NCBI GenBank assembly: GCA_028274465.1
Contig: CM051458.1
Span: 26,737,566-26,801,565 of the forward strand
Length of the DNA: 64,000 nucleotides
Source: Plantago ovata
Lineage: Eukaryota; Streptophyta; Magnoliopsida; Lamiales; Plantaginaceae
Direction of reading: 5' to 3'
The notes beneath the pieces are model-generated. The model searched no databases. It was not told the DNA's origin and worked only from the letters and a program-made list of their open reading frames with translations. The stretch's first letter is position 1; each line of letters opens with the position of its first letter. Below are positions 12,517 to 22,872 of the stretch, piece by piece. A program made the translations under genes and the position numbers.

Positions 12517-14909
12517 TATCCAATATTGGATGTCCACTAACTTGTTCAAGAATGCGTCCAGTGGAAACCCAAGTCTTAAGTTTTTCAACTTTGACTTGTT
12601 TTCTACTTGTTGAGGAACTAGGAGGTTTTGAGCTTAAAGACTTTTGATTCGTGCTGATCAAGTCCACTTTCTGATGTGGTGTCTTGCTCGGTTGACCTTT
12701 TTGCTGAACGTACTTTTAAGTAAGTTCTTTTCTAGCAAGGTTCCTTCTAGCCCTAGCATTTAGAGTCTTTTCAGAACTCTTAGGCTTGATTTTATTCATC
12801 TCTTTGAAGTATCTTTGCTGACTTTGCTTATACTCGTGAAAAAGTTGACTTTGCTTGGTTTTGAAACCGAGTCCACTTTTGGAGAATGCTGAGCTTTTGT
12901 GTCAGCAACCTTACTTGATTCAGGTTTGTCAGCAAAGGTCTACTGATTACTTTTAGTAATCTTGCCTTTTGACTTAACAAATTGTTTTTCAGCAACTTGT
13001 TCGGCAGAATGCTTTACAACATCCTTTACAGTTTGCTTCTCAGCAACCTGTTTTCCTTTTAAAGTCTTGTTACTTTGAGTAGCAACAGCGGGCTTTACGG
13101 TCCTAGGTACTTGATTGCATGTTTCAGCAACCTTTGATTGACCAAACTGATAGAGTTCTGGTTGACCACTATCAGTAGCACGTACGAAGGAAATCGGTGA
13201 TTTGTCTTTACTCAAGATTTCTACATCATCACCTTCATACGTTGCACCTAAACCTTCTTTCTGAGATAGATCTCTCAAATAAGAGTTTAGTTCAGTCAGC
13301 GTATTACTTGCGTCAGCATAAGATTTAAAATTGATTTTCATCTTTTTCATTTCTTGGATTTCAGCAAGTAACTTTAGAATTGAGGACTGATACTCTTCCA
13401 ATTCTAATGCCATTTGAGAATTCTTCTCTGTAGCTTCAGCAATCAACTTCTTAAGACGCCTTATTTCAGCATCCTTTTCTTCTGTCTCTTCCTTCAGCAA
13501 GATATACTTTTCAGTAGTCTACTTGGTCAGACTTTCAGCAATCTGTAGTTTCTCTTGCTGTCTGCTCAGAGTTTTCTCAAATCTTTCGATTTCTCCTTGA
13601 ATCTTGTCAAGGTCAATCTCGTCTTCACATTCTGAGTCTGAGTCAGAGGTAGGATTGTTTACCTGACCGGCCATGAGGCAGAACTCGTAGTTTGACACAT
13701 CTGGATAAGCTTCCATAGCTATTCCACAAACATCTTTGCCAATCTCTACGTCAAGAGTGGCTTCTTCATCGTCAATGTCTGAACTTTCATCCTCACTGTC
13801 TTCGGAGCTAGTATCAATGCACAATGCATCGATTTTTACTTGAAGCTTCTTCTTTTCTTCAGCAATAAAAGCTCTTTTGAACTTCTTCTTTTCAGCAGAT
13901 TTTCCTTTCAGCAAAGGGCAATTTACTTTGAAGTGTCCAGGCTTTTTGCAGTAAAAGCAGAGATCATTTCTGACTGCTGGTTCTTCTGATGAGGTTGCTT
14001 GTTCAGCGAGTTAGTCTCATTCTTGTACTTATGGTAATTGTTACCAAGATGCTTTTTCAGCTTCTCTTTTGCATTTCGCCTTTCAAGTTCCTTACTAATG
14101 AATTTCTTCATGTTTTTGACAACTAAAGAGTTTTCATCAGCAGGTTCTTTATCGTTCTTCTTTTCAGAAGATGACGGCTTTGCAGCAAGAGCAATGTTTT
14201 GCGATTTTTCAGCAAACACATTTTCTCTTTGCTTTGTCTCGTAGTTGACAGTAGCAAGATGAGAGAACAACTCTGTTGGTGTAATGTCTGGCATTCCTTG
14301 ATTGTAGTAGAAGTTCTGAGTGTGGATCCATTCTTGGTTCAGACTTCTGATGATGGTTTTCACCTTCTCAGAATCTGAGTAAAGATTTCCAACACCCAAG
14401 GCTGCCATTTCACTAACAAGAGTTGTGAATTTGAAGTCCAAGTTTTCCAGTGACTCATTTGTACCTTGTTTAAAGTTCTGGAACTTTAACTTCAGCACTT
14501 CGAGTTTGTTTTCCTTGGTTTTGTCAGATCCAACACAAAGATCTTGAACCATTTTCCAAGCTTCCTTAGTAGTTTTAGCACCCCACAGTTTGCATTGTAT
14601 GGTATCCGGAGTTGATCGAATGATGATGTTTCTTGCTTGGCCATCAAGACGGAATCTCTTAGCTTCGTCGGAAGTCCATTCCTCTCTTGGTTTTGGAACA
14701 ACGGTATCGACCGGTTCGCCTAAGATAGTTTCCTTTCCAGGTTCAGTGGTTTTGTGAGGAAAACTTCTTTCAACCTTAGTGATCTTGATAGGTCCATCAT
14801 TAATGACAGTAACCATCTCATCACTAACGGCCTCAAGATGTAGCATCATGTTGTTTCGCCATTTTTCGTAGTTTTCCAGCTTCAGCAAGGGAGCGTCTCC
14901 TAAAGACAT
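12512..14909 (-). pseudogene. gag of element A, with internal stops
   Basis: Starts MSLGDAPLLKLENYEKW at 14909. The first 300 residues fit the UBN2-type copia capsid region (WGAKTTKEAWKMVQDL, LNQEWIHTQNFYYNQ). A CCHC knuckle of the form CX2CX4HX4C follows (CFYCKKPGHFK), near 13950-13915, but a frameshift falls just before it. Then come an acidic Asp/Glu stretch and a long coiled coil (about 13560-13320), and a Lys/Gln-rich basic tail. Stops or shifts fall near 13920, 13517, 12940 and 12718. The gag stop is at 12512-12514, the same place as in D. The large tail is typical of Sirevirus gag proteins. Confidence 0.88.
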
Positions 14910-15007
14910 CCTATCAGCAAAAGACTACCAAACTGATCAAGTGAGGGTGATTTACGGAAAGCACCTAAGGGGATCTAGGTTCAGTGCTGAAGGTTAAAGA
15001 ACCTCTG

Positions 15008-15019
15008 GCTCTGATACCA
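15008..15019 (-). other. Primer binding site of element A
   Basis: Minus-strand TGGTATCAGAGC, complementary to the 3' end of initiator tRNA-Met. It starts two bases after the 5' LTR end, the usual spacing for Ty1/copia elements. Confidence 0.93.
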
Positions 15020-15021
15020 CT

Positions 15022-16591
15022 TGTTGGTCCCTTTAAACAACAAGAAAAGACTAGAGGGGGGGTGAATAGTTTTTTCAAACTTTCGTCGTTTAAAAACTTT
15101 TTCAGCAAGTGCTTATTACTTTTCAATAATGAGTTTGCTGATACTTAACTTTCTCAGCAAGCGCAAGTTACTTTTCAGTAACTCGTTTTGCTGATACTTA
15201 AATCAGAGAGCGGAAGTCTTTGATACAATAAGTGCTTTGACAGTAAGTGATAGTTTCAATAAGTGAAGTGAGTGACTGTGTACAGATAGATATGCTTTGC
15301 TGAAAACTAAGTACAGTAAGTAAATCACACAAACACTTTTATAGTGGTATTTGAGAGTGGCGTAATCTCTCAACTAATCCACTTTGTCCTTTCTAGGACT
15401 GAATCAACTAAGATAAGATTGAGGTTCCTTACAACACCTATCTAGAGCGATCCAAACAGAAACCAAAGCACACTTGCTTCGTCTCCAACCTAACTAGAGA
15501 ACGTAACCTTGTTCTCCACCAAACTTGGTACTTTTAATCAGCAACACTATGCTCGATTAAGTTCCCCCTGAATATCACGCCTGAAAGGGTGTATTTTCAG
15601 TTAGAGAGGTTTGGGATGAGATAACTTAATTATAACTTATTCAGTTACAACAAGTAATCTAAGAAACAAAACTTTGAATACTTTGCAGTAAACAAGTTTG
15701 ATTGTTTCTGGTGTCAAGACTTGTTCTTGTTCGAAAGAAAGAAAGAACACTTAACTAATTTCTTAGTCGTGTAAGTTCTACTTCTTCACAAGTAGCTTTT
15801 TCAAGCTTTAAGTCTTGGAACAGATCAATGGCAGTAAGAGTGTTTGAAGGTATGTGAGTTTAAGCACAAGTGAGAGTATGATCACGTTGTTGACACACTT
15901 CAACTCTTTGCCGGATGACCTGTATTTATAGTGAAATAATAGGAGCCGTTTGAATTTCAAATTCTAGGCTTTTGTTCCTTAAAATGTCACTATCTTGCTT
16001 TTGTACTTTTAACAGCGTCCTTGTTTGTCTTCTAGTCTTCATGTCCTTCGCGTGCATGCTTTGCATTTAATGCTTATTTGAATAAAATTCAAACAGTAAC
16101 ATTGGAGTGCAAATACAAGTACTTTCAGCAAGAGGTCACAAATGTTCCATCAGCAAGTGGCCAGTCTCAGTTTCAGCAAGCACAACCTACTCTGTCATAT
16201 AGATTTTCACTTATGCAATGTTGTTGCTGAAGTTTCCACTTTCTGAGCAACATGTGCCTTTGTAGATACCAGTCTTCATAAATCTGTAGTCTTCAGATCT
16301 TCGAAATCTTCAAGTTTCTGAGCGGTTCTAAATGCTTCAATAGTTTGTTTGTAAAAACAAAGTACATCATCAGCAAATGCTTCAATAGGTTGTATTTCTT
16401 TTCAGAAAACAAGATACATCATAAGCGGTAAAACCAACCTATCTAGCACCTACTCTAAGTCTTCAGCAAACGTTCCTCTTTTACAATGTCCTTAAAATTC
16501 TAAACTCCTATGGACCTTAAGAGTACTAGTTACTGGACTTTCCTTAATTTAGCATGGTTAATTGCTCATCAAAATTACAAGTTTCCTAACA
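15022..16591 (-). repeat. 5' LTR of element A (1570 bp)
   Basis: Runs TGTTAGGAAAC...CCAACA on the minus strand, with TG/CA ends. A TATA box (CTATAAATAC) is near 15922-15932. The U3 has two copies of a roughly 51-bp unit containing a TTTCTGAAAAGAAA-like inverted repeat, where element D has four. Many TTGCTGA/TCAGCAA heptamers are present. The outer end joins RNase H sequence of element C directly; the other insertion flank is not in the window, so the target duplication cannot be confirmed. Confidence 0.92.
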
Positions 16592-16947
16592 TCATGGTTC
16601 AGCAAGAAACAAACCTGTGTTGCCAATTCATCTACTGGATGTTGCACAACTCAAATCCTATGGATTCAGCAACAATTAAGAGATTATGGTATTTCTGTAA
16701 AGAAAACACCAATCTTTTGTGATAATACAAGTGCTATTGCTATCACGCAAAATCCTAAGTTTCACTCAAGGACCAAACACATTGATATTAGACATCATTT
16801 CATTAGAGATCATGTGTAAAAGGGAGATATTGAGGTTGTGAAACTAGGTACTGATGATCAACTTGCTGACATCTTTACCAAGCCCCTACCAGATAATAGA
16901 TTCGCAATGCTAAGGTATAACCTTGGATTGATTGAATTACCTCAATA
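16592..16947 (+). pseudogene. RNase H C-terminal fragment of element C
   Basis: Starts in the ISWFSKKQT region, lacks about 20 nt around the STESEYIAAG motif (near 16636), then continues through FCDNTSAIAI, HIDIRHHFIRDHV and LADIFTKPLP to the pol stop at about 16945. A TAA replaces the GAA after HFIRDHV at 16816. Clearly non-functional. Confidence 0.85.
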
Positions 16948-16966
16948 AAGGATACAATTGGCACAA

Positions 16967-17335
16967 TGCTGAAACAGGTATTCAGCAAGCCAAAGTACTC
17001 TTACTCCATTAAAAGCTCCTTCCACTAATTTCTTCTAAGAAATGATAGGTCACTACATGATTGCTGAAATAGGCATTCAGCAAGTAATTTCTTCAAAACG
17101 GGTATTTGTTAGGAAACTTGATCAATTGCTGAGACAGGCACTCAGTAAGAGAAAAACCTTAAAGATTGCTGAAACGGGTATTCAGACAATCAAAGATACT
17201 GAAACAGGTATTCAAGTATCAAGGGAAGATTCTGAGACGGGAACTCAAAAAAAGAGCAAAACTCATTTCTCAGATTTTACCAAAGGATATCTCAAGTACA
17301 AAAGAATTTACTAATACGAGAACTCAGAAATATCT
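16967..17335 (+). repeat. Hairpin array between pol and ORF3, element C copy
   Basis: First hairpin 16967-16987 (TGCTGAA, loop ACAGGTA, TTCAGCA), followed by six or seven others. The 14-mer matching the LTR start is at 17107-17120. A PPT-like tract GTAAGGGGGAAC follows near 17366. Because C is diverged from A, D and F, conservation of stems and loops here argues for selection over more than one insertion cycle. Confidence 0.85.
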
Positions 17336-17579
17336 TTTAATCTTAGGAAAATATGAGATATCTAAGTAAGGGGGAACTTTCAGCAAGTATCTAGGCTATT
17401 TATGCAAACTCGCTGAAAAGATTCTTGTCTATTTCAGCAAGCAATCTAATCCCATAAATCTCGGTAAAATCAATTTGTGACGTTAATCGGGCACAGATAA
17501 ACTCGTAATAATCTTGACATGAAATACAATCGTGGCCATTGGTTAAAAGGAGTTATTGATCTAACGGTTAACATTTCAA

Positions 17580-17860
17580 AGAGAGAGAGAGTGCTCTAAC
17601 GGTTTTTGTTAGTGGGCCACTACGCATTTAATGCAAAGGCTCCACTAACGCCACTGTTTCTCTGTTTTACCCTTGCTGAAAACTCAAATCGATTGAGTTT
17701 CTCACACATCAGAGACACTATATAAAGAAGGAGTTAGAGAAATGACAAAATTCTTTAACTCACATTTCCTTTCTCTGCAAATTTTAGCCTGAATGTACTG
17801 TACCTCCGGTCAAAAAGCAAATAAACTTTTTCGTACACATTTTCTTCTCTATATAAAGAA
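17580..17860 (+). promoter_or_regulatory. ORF3 leader with twin TATA-like boxes, element C
   Basis: A GAGAGAGAG tract (about 17580) is followed by AGTGGGCCACT, a near-palindrome around an ATCGAT core, a first TATATAAAGAAG (17718-17730), a CT-rich stretch, and a second TATATAAAGAA (about 17850-17860) that ends at the ORF3 ATG (17861). Internal promoter function is inferred. Confidence 0.45.
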
Positions 17861-20800
17861 ATGACACCAAAAAGACAATCTTCTAATACCTCCAAGTCGT
17901 CTAAGGTTGACAGTGCTGAGAAACGCACTGCTCCGATGACTACTCCGGCAACAAACACAGCGAAAGTTGTGTTGAAAAATGATAGAATCACCGAGAAACC
18001 CATGCCTCCTTCATATCTTGGCACTGCAAAGTGTGAGATGATGATGCAATGGGGTGGATTCGCTAAAGAGAAGTATATCCGATACTTCTATGAACAAGAA
18101 CTTGATGGTGACAATGAAGAGGCGCTTGACTTTATCAAGCAGCAAGGCCTCATTCATTTTATAACTGCTCGCCCTAAGCAAGTGAGCATGTTAGATACTA
18201 TGGAGTTCTACAACAATGCAGAAATCCAGTCCCTAACTGATAGTCAAGGAGTCACTGAAAAAGTGATCGTTACTACAGTTCAGAACACGCAAATCGTCCT
18301 GAAATGGATTGATTTAGCGGAAATCTTTCAGATTCCAACCACTGGAACTGAAGATGACATCACTGCCACTGATGAAGAAATTGAAGCCTTCTACAGTGAT
18401 GTCAGAAATGAGAAAATGAAGAAAGGAGAGATTGCTCCCGTGACTTGGACAAAGCACGTTAAGAGGAAGCATCTCTGCCATTCACTTGGTCTAGTAGCTC
18501 TGCTACTAATCAAAGTCTTGGACTCCCAAGTTGGAGGAATAGACCAAGTAGGCCTGAGAAGGTGGCCGCTGCTGATGCATATCTATGAGAACAAAACGGA
18601 GCTCAACTGGGCTAAGTACATTTTCAACAGACTTGTTGATTGTGTTACTAAGTTCAAGGTTAAGGTGGAAGACAACAAAGTCTCACCTACCTTCCCAGTT
18701 ATGTATGGAATAAAGATATGCTTTATCCTTGAACATTTCAGGATTTAGCTGAGAAACCCATTGCCAATCAAGAAATTTGTATGCAATGTGGGAAGAGCCT
18801 TCTACAAGCAGAATGTACCTAAGACTGCTGTCAAGAAACTCGAAAAATCAAAGAAGACAACAGCTGCAAATGTTGTCAGCACAAGCCGACAAGAAAGGTA
18901 TACAACAGCTGCAGATGTCACCACTCAGCAACTTAGAGATGAAACTGCTGTAGATGGTGGTGACAGAGATGAAACTACTGTAGATGGTGATCATGCTAAC
19001 ACCACTACACCCGTTGCTGAAAATGCAACTACTGACGCCTCTGCTGGGAAATTGGAGAAATCCAAGAAGAAAAAGAGGAAAGCTGATGATGACACTCAGA
19101 CTGCAGCGTCATCAGCAAACCCCGTCCCCAAGAGAAAAAGGGCAAATAATCCTAGAAATAAAACACTGGCTGGCAAGTCAGTACCAATTGTCCATGATCT
19201 CTCGGACGATTCCCAAGCAGTTGCTGAAAAGCAAACTCCAGTAGATGTTGACAAGGTGGTTACTGAAACCTATGTCAGCAACGTTGAAGTGTTTGCGGAA
19301 GCCTTCAACAATCAACTCAATGTTGATCCTTCTATTATGAATAGACCACAAGGCAGTGGAAATGAAATTCCTGCCCAAGTCCCAGATATCTACATTGTAG
19401 ATAATTTTGATGACCAAACTCTGGAACCGGTTATTGATATCGCAGCTGATATAAGAACCGCGGCACTTGCTGAAGCTGCCGTTGCTAAAACGATGGTTGC
19501 TGAACAAGCTACTCATCAGGTTGCTGAAGAACCAGTTGCTGAGACAGCAATGGTTCAAGTCCCAGAAGTTGCTGAAGAAACACAAGAAGCATTATTCGAC
19601 GACGCATCTCGCTATGCTGAGAATATTGGCCACAGTTCACCAAAGACATCAATTGACAAAGTCCAGCTTGTACTGGAAGAATTAAGCCATGAAATGGAGT
19701 TGGATATTGAAGAAACATCCAACAAATCAATAGATGTTTTTATGACAAGCAGTGAGCTTAAGGGTCAAGATGCTTCCGCTCAACTTGTCATTTCAGAGAC
19801 AAGGGAGATTGCTGAAACCGCGCAGCTTTCTCAAATAGAGCAAGCCAAGAAGTCTGCTAAAGAAACGGTCCCAGAAACTGAAGAAGCTGATAATGCTGAA
19901 AGGAGTGAGCCACAACTTGTCCTTCCTCAGCAGGTAGTTAATTCAACCTTAAGCAAATCTTCAATTTTTGAAACTCAATCTTTTGCTAAAATTATGATCT
20001 CTCTACAGACTTCTAAAGATGCAAGTCAGACGGTTGCTGAAGCCTCTGCACCAGAATCAACACTTTCTGCTCAGCAGGTAGTTAAAGTTTTTGGTAATAC
20101 AACTTAGTACTTGTATCTAACTCATATTTATTTCAGGATGAACAAATGAAGGATGCTTCTCAAGCTCCTCAAGGAATGGAAATTGTACCAGCACAAACAA
20201 GTGTGCAACATGAGCTTGCTGAAACTCAGCAGGAAATTCATGTTTCAGCTTTAGACTCTAAGACAATTATCCAAACCTCTCCTGATCTAAATATTATTCT
20301 TTTTCAGGCTCTAAAGGAGACCACTGAAGTGGTGCACATCACTGAAGATCCACAAGTGAGTTCTGAGGAACTTTAATTCAACTTCAAAAGAACAACCTTG
20401 TCAATAGTTGCTAAGTCTGTCAGCAACTGGCAAAGGTACAGAAGGATGGACTTTTCTGATCTCCATCTTCATCTATCAAATGAGAAAAAGAGATCTTCTC
20501 TGCTGAAGCTCGAGACGTTTGTCCACTCCATACTTCCTGAAGAAATGTCATATTCTCAGCTAATGAGCTCAAATCTGATTACTCAAATCAGATTACTCAA
20601 ATCAGAGAAAATATGAAGGCCAAATTTAAGAGTGCCTCTCCAGCTGAACAAGTTGTGATGCTCAAGGGTTCATTTGTACCCGTTGTGGCTGATCCCCACA
20701 AAATCAATGAAGAAGAGGAAGTGACGAGTGTTGCTTTATACAAGCATCTCAAGTTAGTCATTTTGACTGATGATGATGAAGCGGAAGAAGATGAAAACAT

Positions 20801-21079
20801 CCCAACTGATTCCAGTGATGATGAAGGGAAAGATTCAAAGGATAAAAAGGACGACGATGATGACAATCAAGGTCCTAGTCCTGATGCTGGTGGACTAAAA
20901 ATGACAGTTGCTGAAACTGAACAACAAAACAATCAGCAAGCTGAACAAACACCAACTCAGCATGAATCTCAACCTGCTCCTGCTGAAACTGAAAATTAAG
21001 CACCTGTACAAGGCGCTGATACTGAAGAGGAATACGCCAGAAAGCGAGCTGCCTTGAAACATGGCAAGAGCAAGCTTTC
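17861..21079 (+). pseudogene. ORF3 of element C, stop codons, truncated by the element D LTR
   Basis: ATG at 17861. The first 295 residues form the conserved block, ended by a TAG at 18746 where other copies have CAG. The frame resumes at 18761 to 20107. It includes a Lys-rich segment with KKKKRKADDD, which looks like a nuclear localisation signal, the PDIYIVDN motif and Val-Ala-Glu repeats. Intron 1 (19934-20008, 75 nt) is present in frame. Intron 2 (about 20079-20137) has lost 13 nt, and the intron 3 donor GT is changed to GA near 20231. Further stops occur at about 20374 and 20998. The copy ends in the acidic/Gln-rich section at the D insertion. Function unknown. Confidence 0.8.
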
Positions 21080-22759
21080 TGTTAGGAAACTTGTAATTTG
21101 ATGAGCAATTAACCATGCTAAATTAAGAACAGTCCAGTAACTAGTACTCTTAAGGTCCATAGGAATTTAGAATTTTAAGGACATTGTAAAAGAGGAACGT
21201 TTGCTGATGACTTAGATAGGTGTTAGATAAGTTATTTCTTTTGTGGATGACGTACTTTAATTTCTGAAAAGAAATTAATCTATTGACACTTTAGCGTATG
21301 ATGTATTTTATTTTCTGAAAAGAAAATATCTTATTGATGCTTAGCTTTGATGTAACTTATTTTCTGAAAAGAAAATGACCTATTGAAGCATTTGCTGAAG
21401 ATGTATTTTGTTTATTACAAACAAATTATTGAAGCAAATAAGAAACCGGTCAGAATCTTGAAGACTTTTGAAGATCTGAAGACTTGAAGACTTGAAGACT
21501 TGAAGATTGCTGAAGACTGGTAAGGCACGTGTTGCTCAGAAATTGAAATTTTCAGCAACAACATTGCATAAGTGAAAATCTGAAAGACAGAGTAGGTTGT
21601 GCTTGCTGAAACTGAGAATGAACACTTGCTGATGAACACATGTGACCTCTTGCTGAATGTACGTGATTTTGCGCTCCATTGTTACTGTTTGAATTCCATT
21701 CAAAGGTGCATTTAATGCAAAGCTTACACACAAAGGACATGAAGACTAGAAGACAAACAAAGGTTGCTGCTGAAAGTACAAAAGCAAGATAGTGACATGT
21801 TAAGGAACAAAAGCCTTAGGATTTGAAATTCAAACGGCTCCTTACTTGCACTATAAATAGAGGTCATCCGGCAAAGAGTTGAAGTGTGTCAACAACGTGA
21901 TCAAACTCTCACTTGTGCTTAAAACTCACAAACCTTCAAACTCTCTTACTGCCATTGATCCGTTCCAAGACTTAAAGCTTGAAAAAGCTACTTGTGAAGA
22001 AGTAGAACAAACTCGGCTAAGAAATTAGTTAAGTGTTCTTTCTTTCAAACAAGAACAAGTCTTGACACCAGAAACAATCTAACTTGTTTACTACAAAGTA
22101 CTCCAAGTTGTGTTTCTTAGATCACTTGTTGTAACTGAATAAGTTATAATTAAGTTATCTCACCCCAAAACTCTCTAACTGAAAATACACCCTTTCAGGC
22201 GTGATATTCAGGGGGAACTTAATCGAGCAAGCTTTTGCTGATTAAAAGTACCAAGTTTGGTGGAGAACAAGGTTGAGTTCTCTAGTTTAGGTTGGAGACA
22301 AAGCAAGTGTGCTTTGGTTTCTGTTGAATCGCTTTAGATAGGAGATTGTAAGGAACCTCAATCATATCTTAGTGGATTCAGTCCTAGAAAGGACAAAGTG
22401 GATTAGTTGGGAGATTACGCCACTCTCAGATACCACTCTAAAAGCGTTTGTGTGATTTACTTACATCATTTAGCTTTCAACAAATTTTATCTGTTTGTAC
22501 ACACACACTCACATCACTTGCTGAAACTCTTTACTTGCTGAAAAAGCACTTATCGTTTCAAAGACTTCCGCTCTCTGATTTTAAGTATCAGCAAACCAAG
22601 CTACTGTAAAGTAACTTACGCTTGCTGAGAAAGTTAAGTATCAGCAACCTCATTACTGAAAAGTAATAAGTACTTGCTGAGAAAGTTTTAAACGACAAAA
22701 GTTTGAAAAGACTATTCACCCCCCCTCTAGTCTTTTCTTGTTGTTTAAAGGGACCAACA
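21080..22759 (+). repeat. 5' LTR of element D (1680 bp)
   Basis: Starts TGTTAGGAAACTTG and ends GGGACCAACA. A TATA box CTATAAATAG is at 21851-21860. It is about 110 bp longer than the element A LTR because the U3 holds four instead of two copies of a 51-bp unit (21247-21443). A G5 tract (CAGGGGGAACTT) occurs near 22208. The LTR contains many TTGCTGA heptamers on both strands. Confidence 0.93.
21247..21443 (+). repeat. U3 tandem repeat, four units of about 51 bp
   Basis: Units start near 21247, 21299, 21350 and 21401. The first three each hold a short inverted repeat around TTTCTGAAAAGAAA, and all end near CTATTGA/TTATTGA plus GC. The first unit includes TGACGT, a bZIP-type core. LTRs of A, E and H have two units. 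Tandem units in U3 are commonly transcriptional enhancers; that role here is inferred. Confidence 0.75.
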
Positions 22760-22761
22760 AG

Positions 22762-22773
22762 TGGTATCAGAGC
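22762..22773 (+). other. Primer binding site of element D
   Basis: TGGTATCAGAGC, matching initiator tRNA-Met, two bases after the LTR end. Confidence 0.95.
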
Positions 22774-22872
22774 AGGAGGTTCTTTAGCCTTCTGCACTGA
22801 ACCTAGATCCCCTTAAGTGCTTTCCTTAAATCACTTTCACTTGATCAAGTTTGGTAGTGCTTTGCTGACAGG

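Larger units (their letters stand above)
6695..16591 (-). mobile_element. Element A: Sirevirus-type Ty1/copia retrotransposon, 5' LTR to mid ORF3
   Basis: In element orientation: 5' LTR 16591-15022, PBS 15019-15008, gag 14909-12512, pol to 9122, hairpin array 9103-8744, twin TATA boxes, and ORF3 from about 8227 to the gap. The 5' LTR abuts the RNase H fragment of element C at 16592, so A inserted into C in opposite orientation. A shares private changes with element F, for example altered residues around the integrase catalytic Glu and the same 1-nt loss in RT. The two are probably one locus assembled twice. Confidence 0.9.
16592..21079 (+). mobile_element. Element C: 3' fragment (RNase H to ORF3) of a related copy, interrupted on both sides
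   Basis: On the left C begins abruptly inside RNase H where the element A LTR ends. On the right its ORF3 is cut at 21079 by the TG of the element D 5' LTR. C is therefore the oldest of the three and a target for two later insertions of its own family. It carries its own stop mutations and a lost intron-3 donor, in keeping with greater age. Confidence 0.85.
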
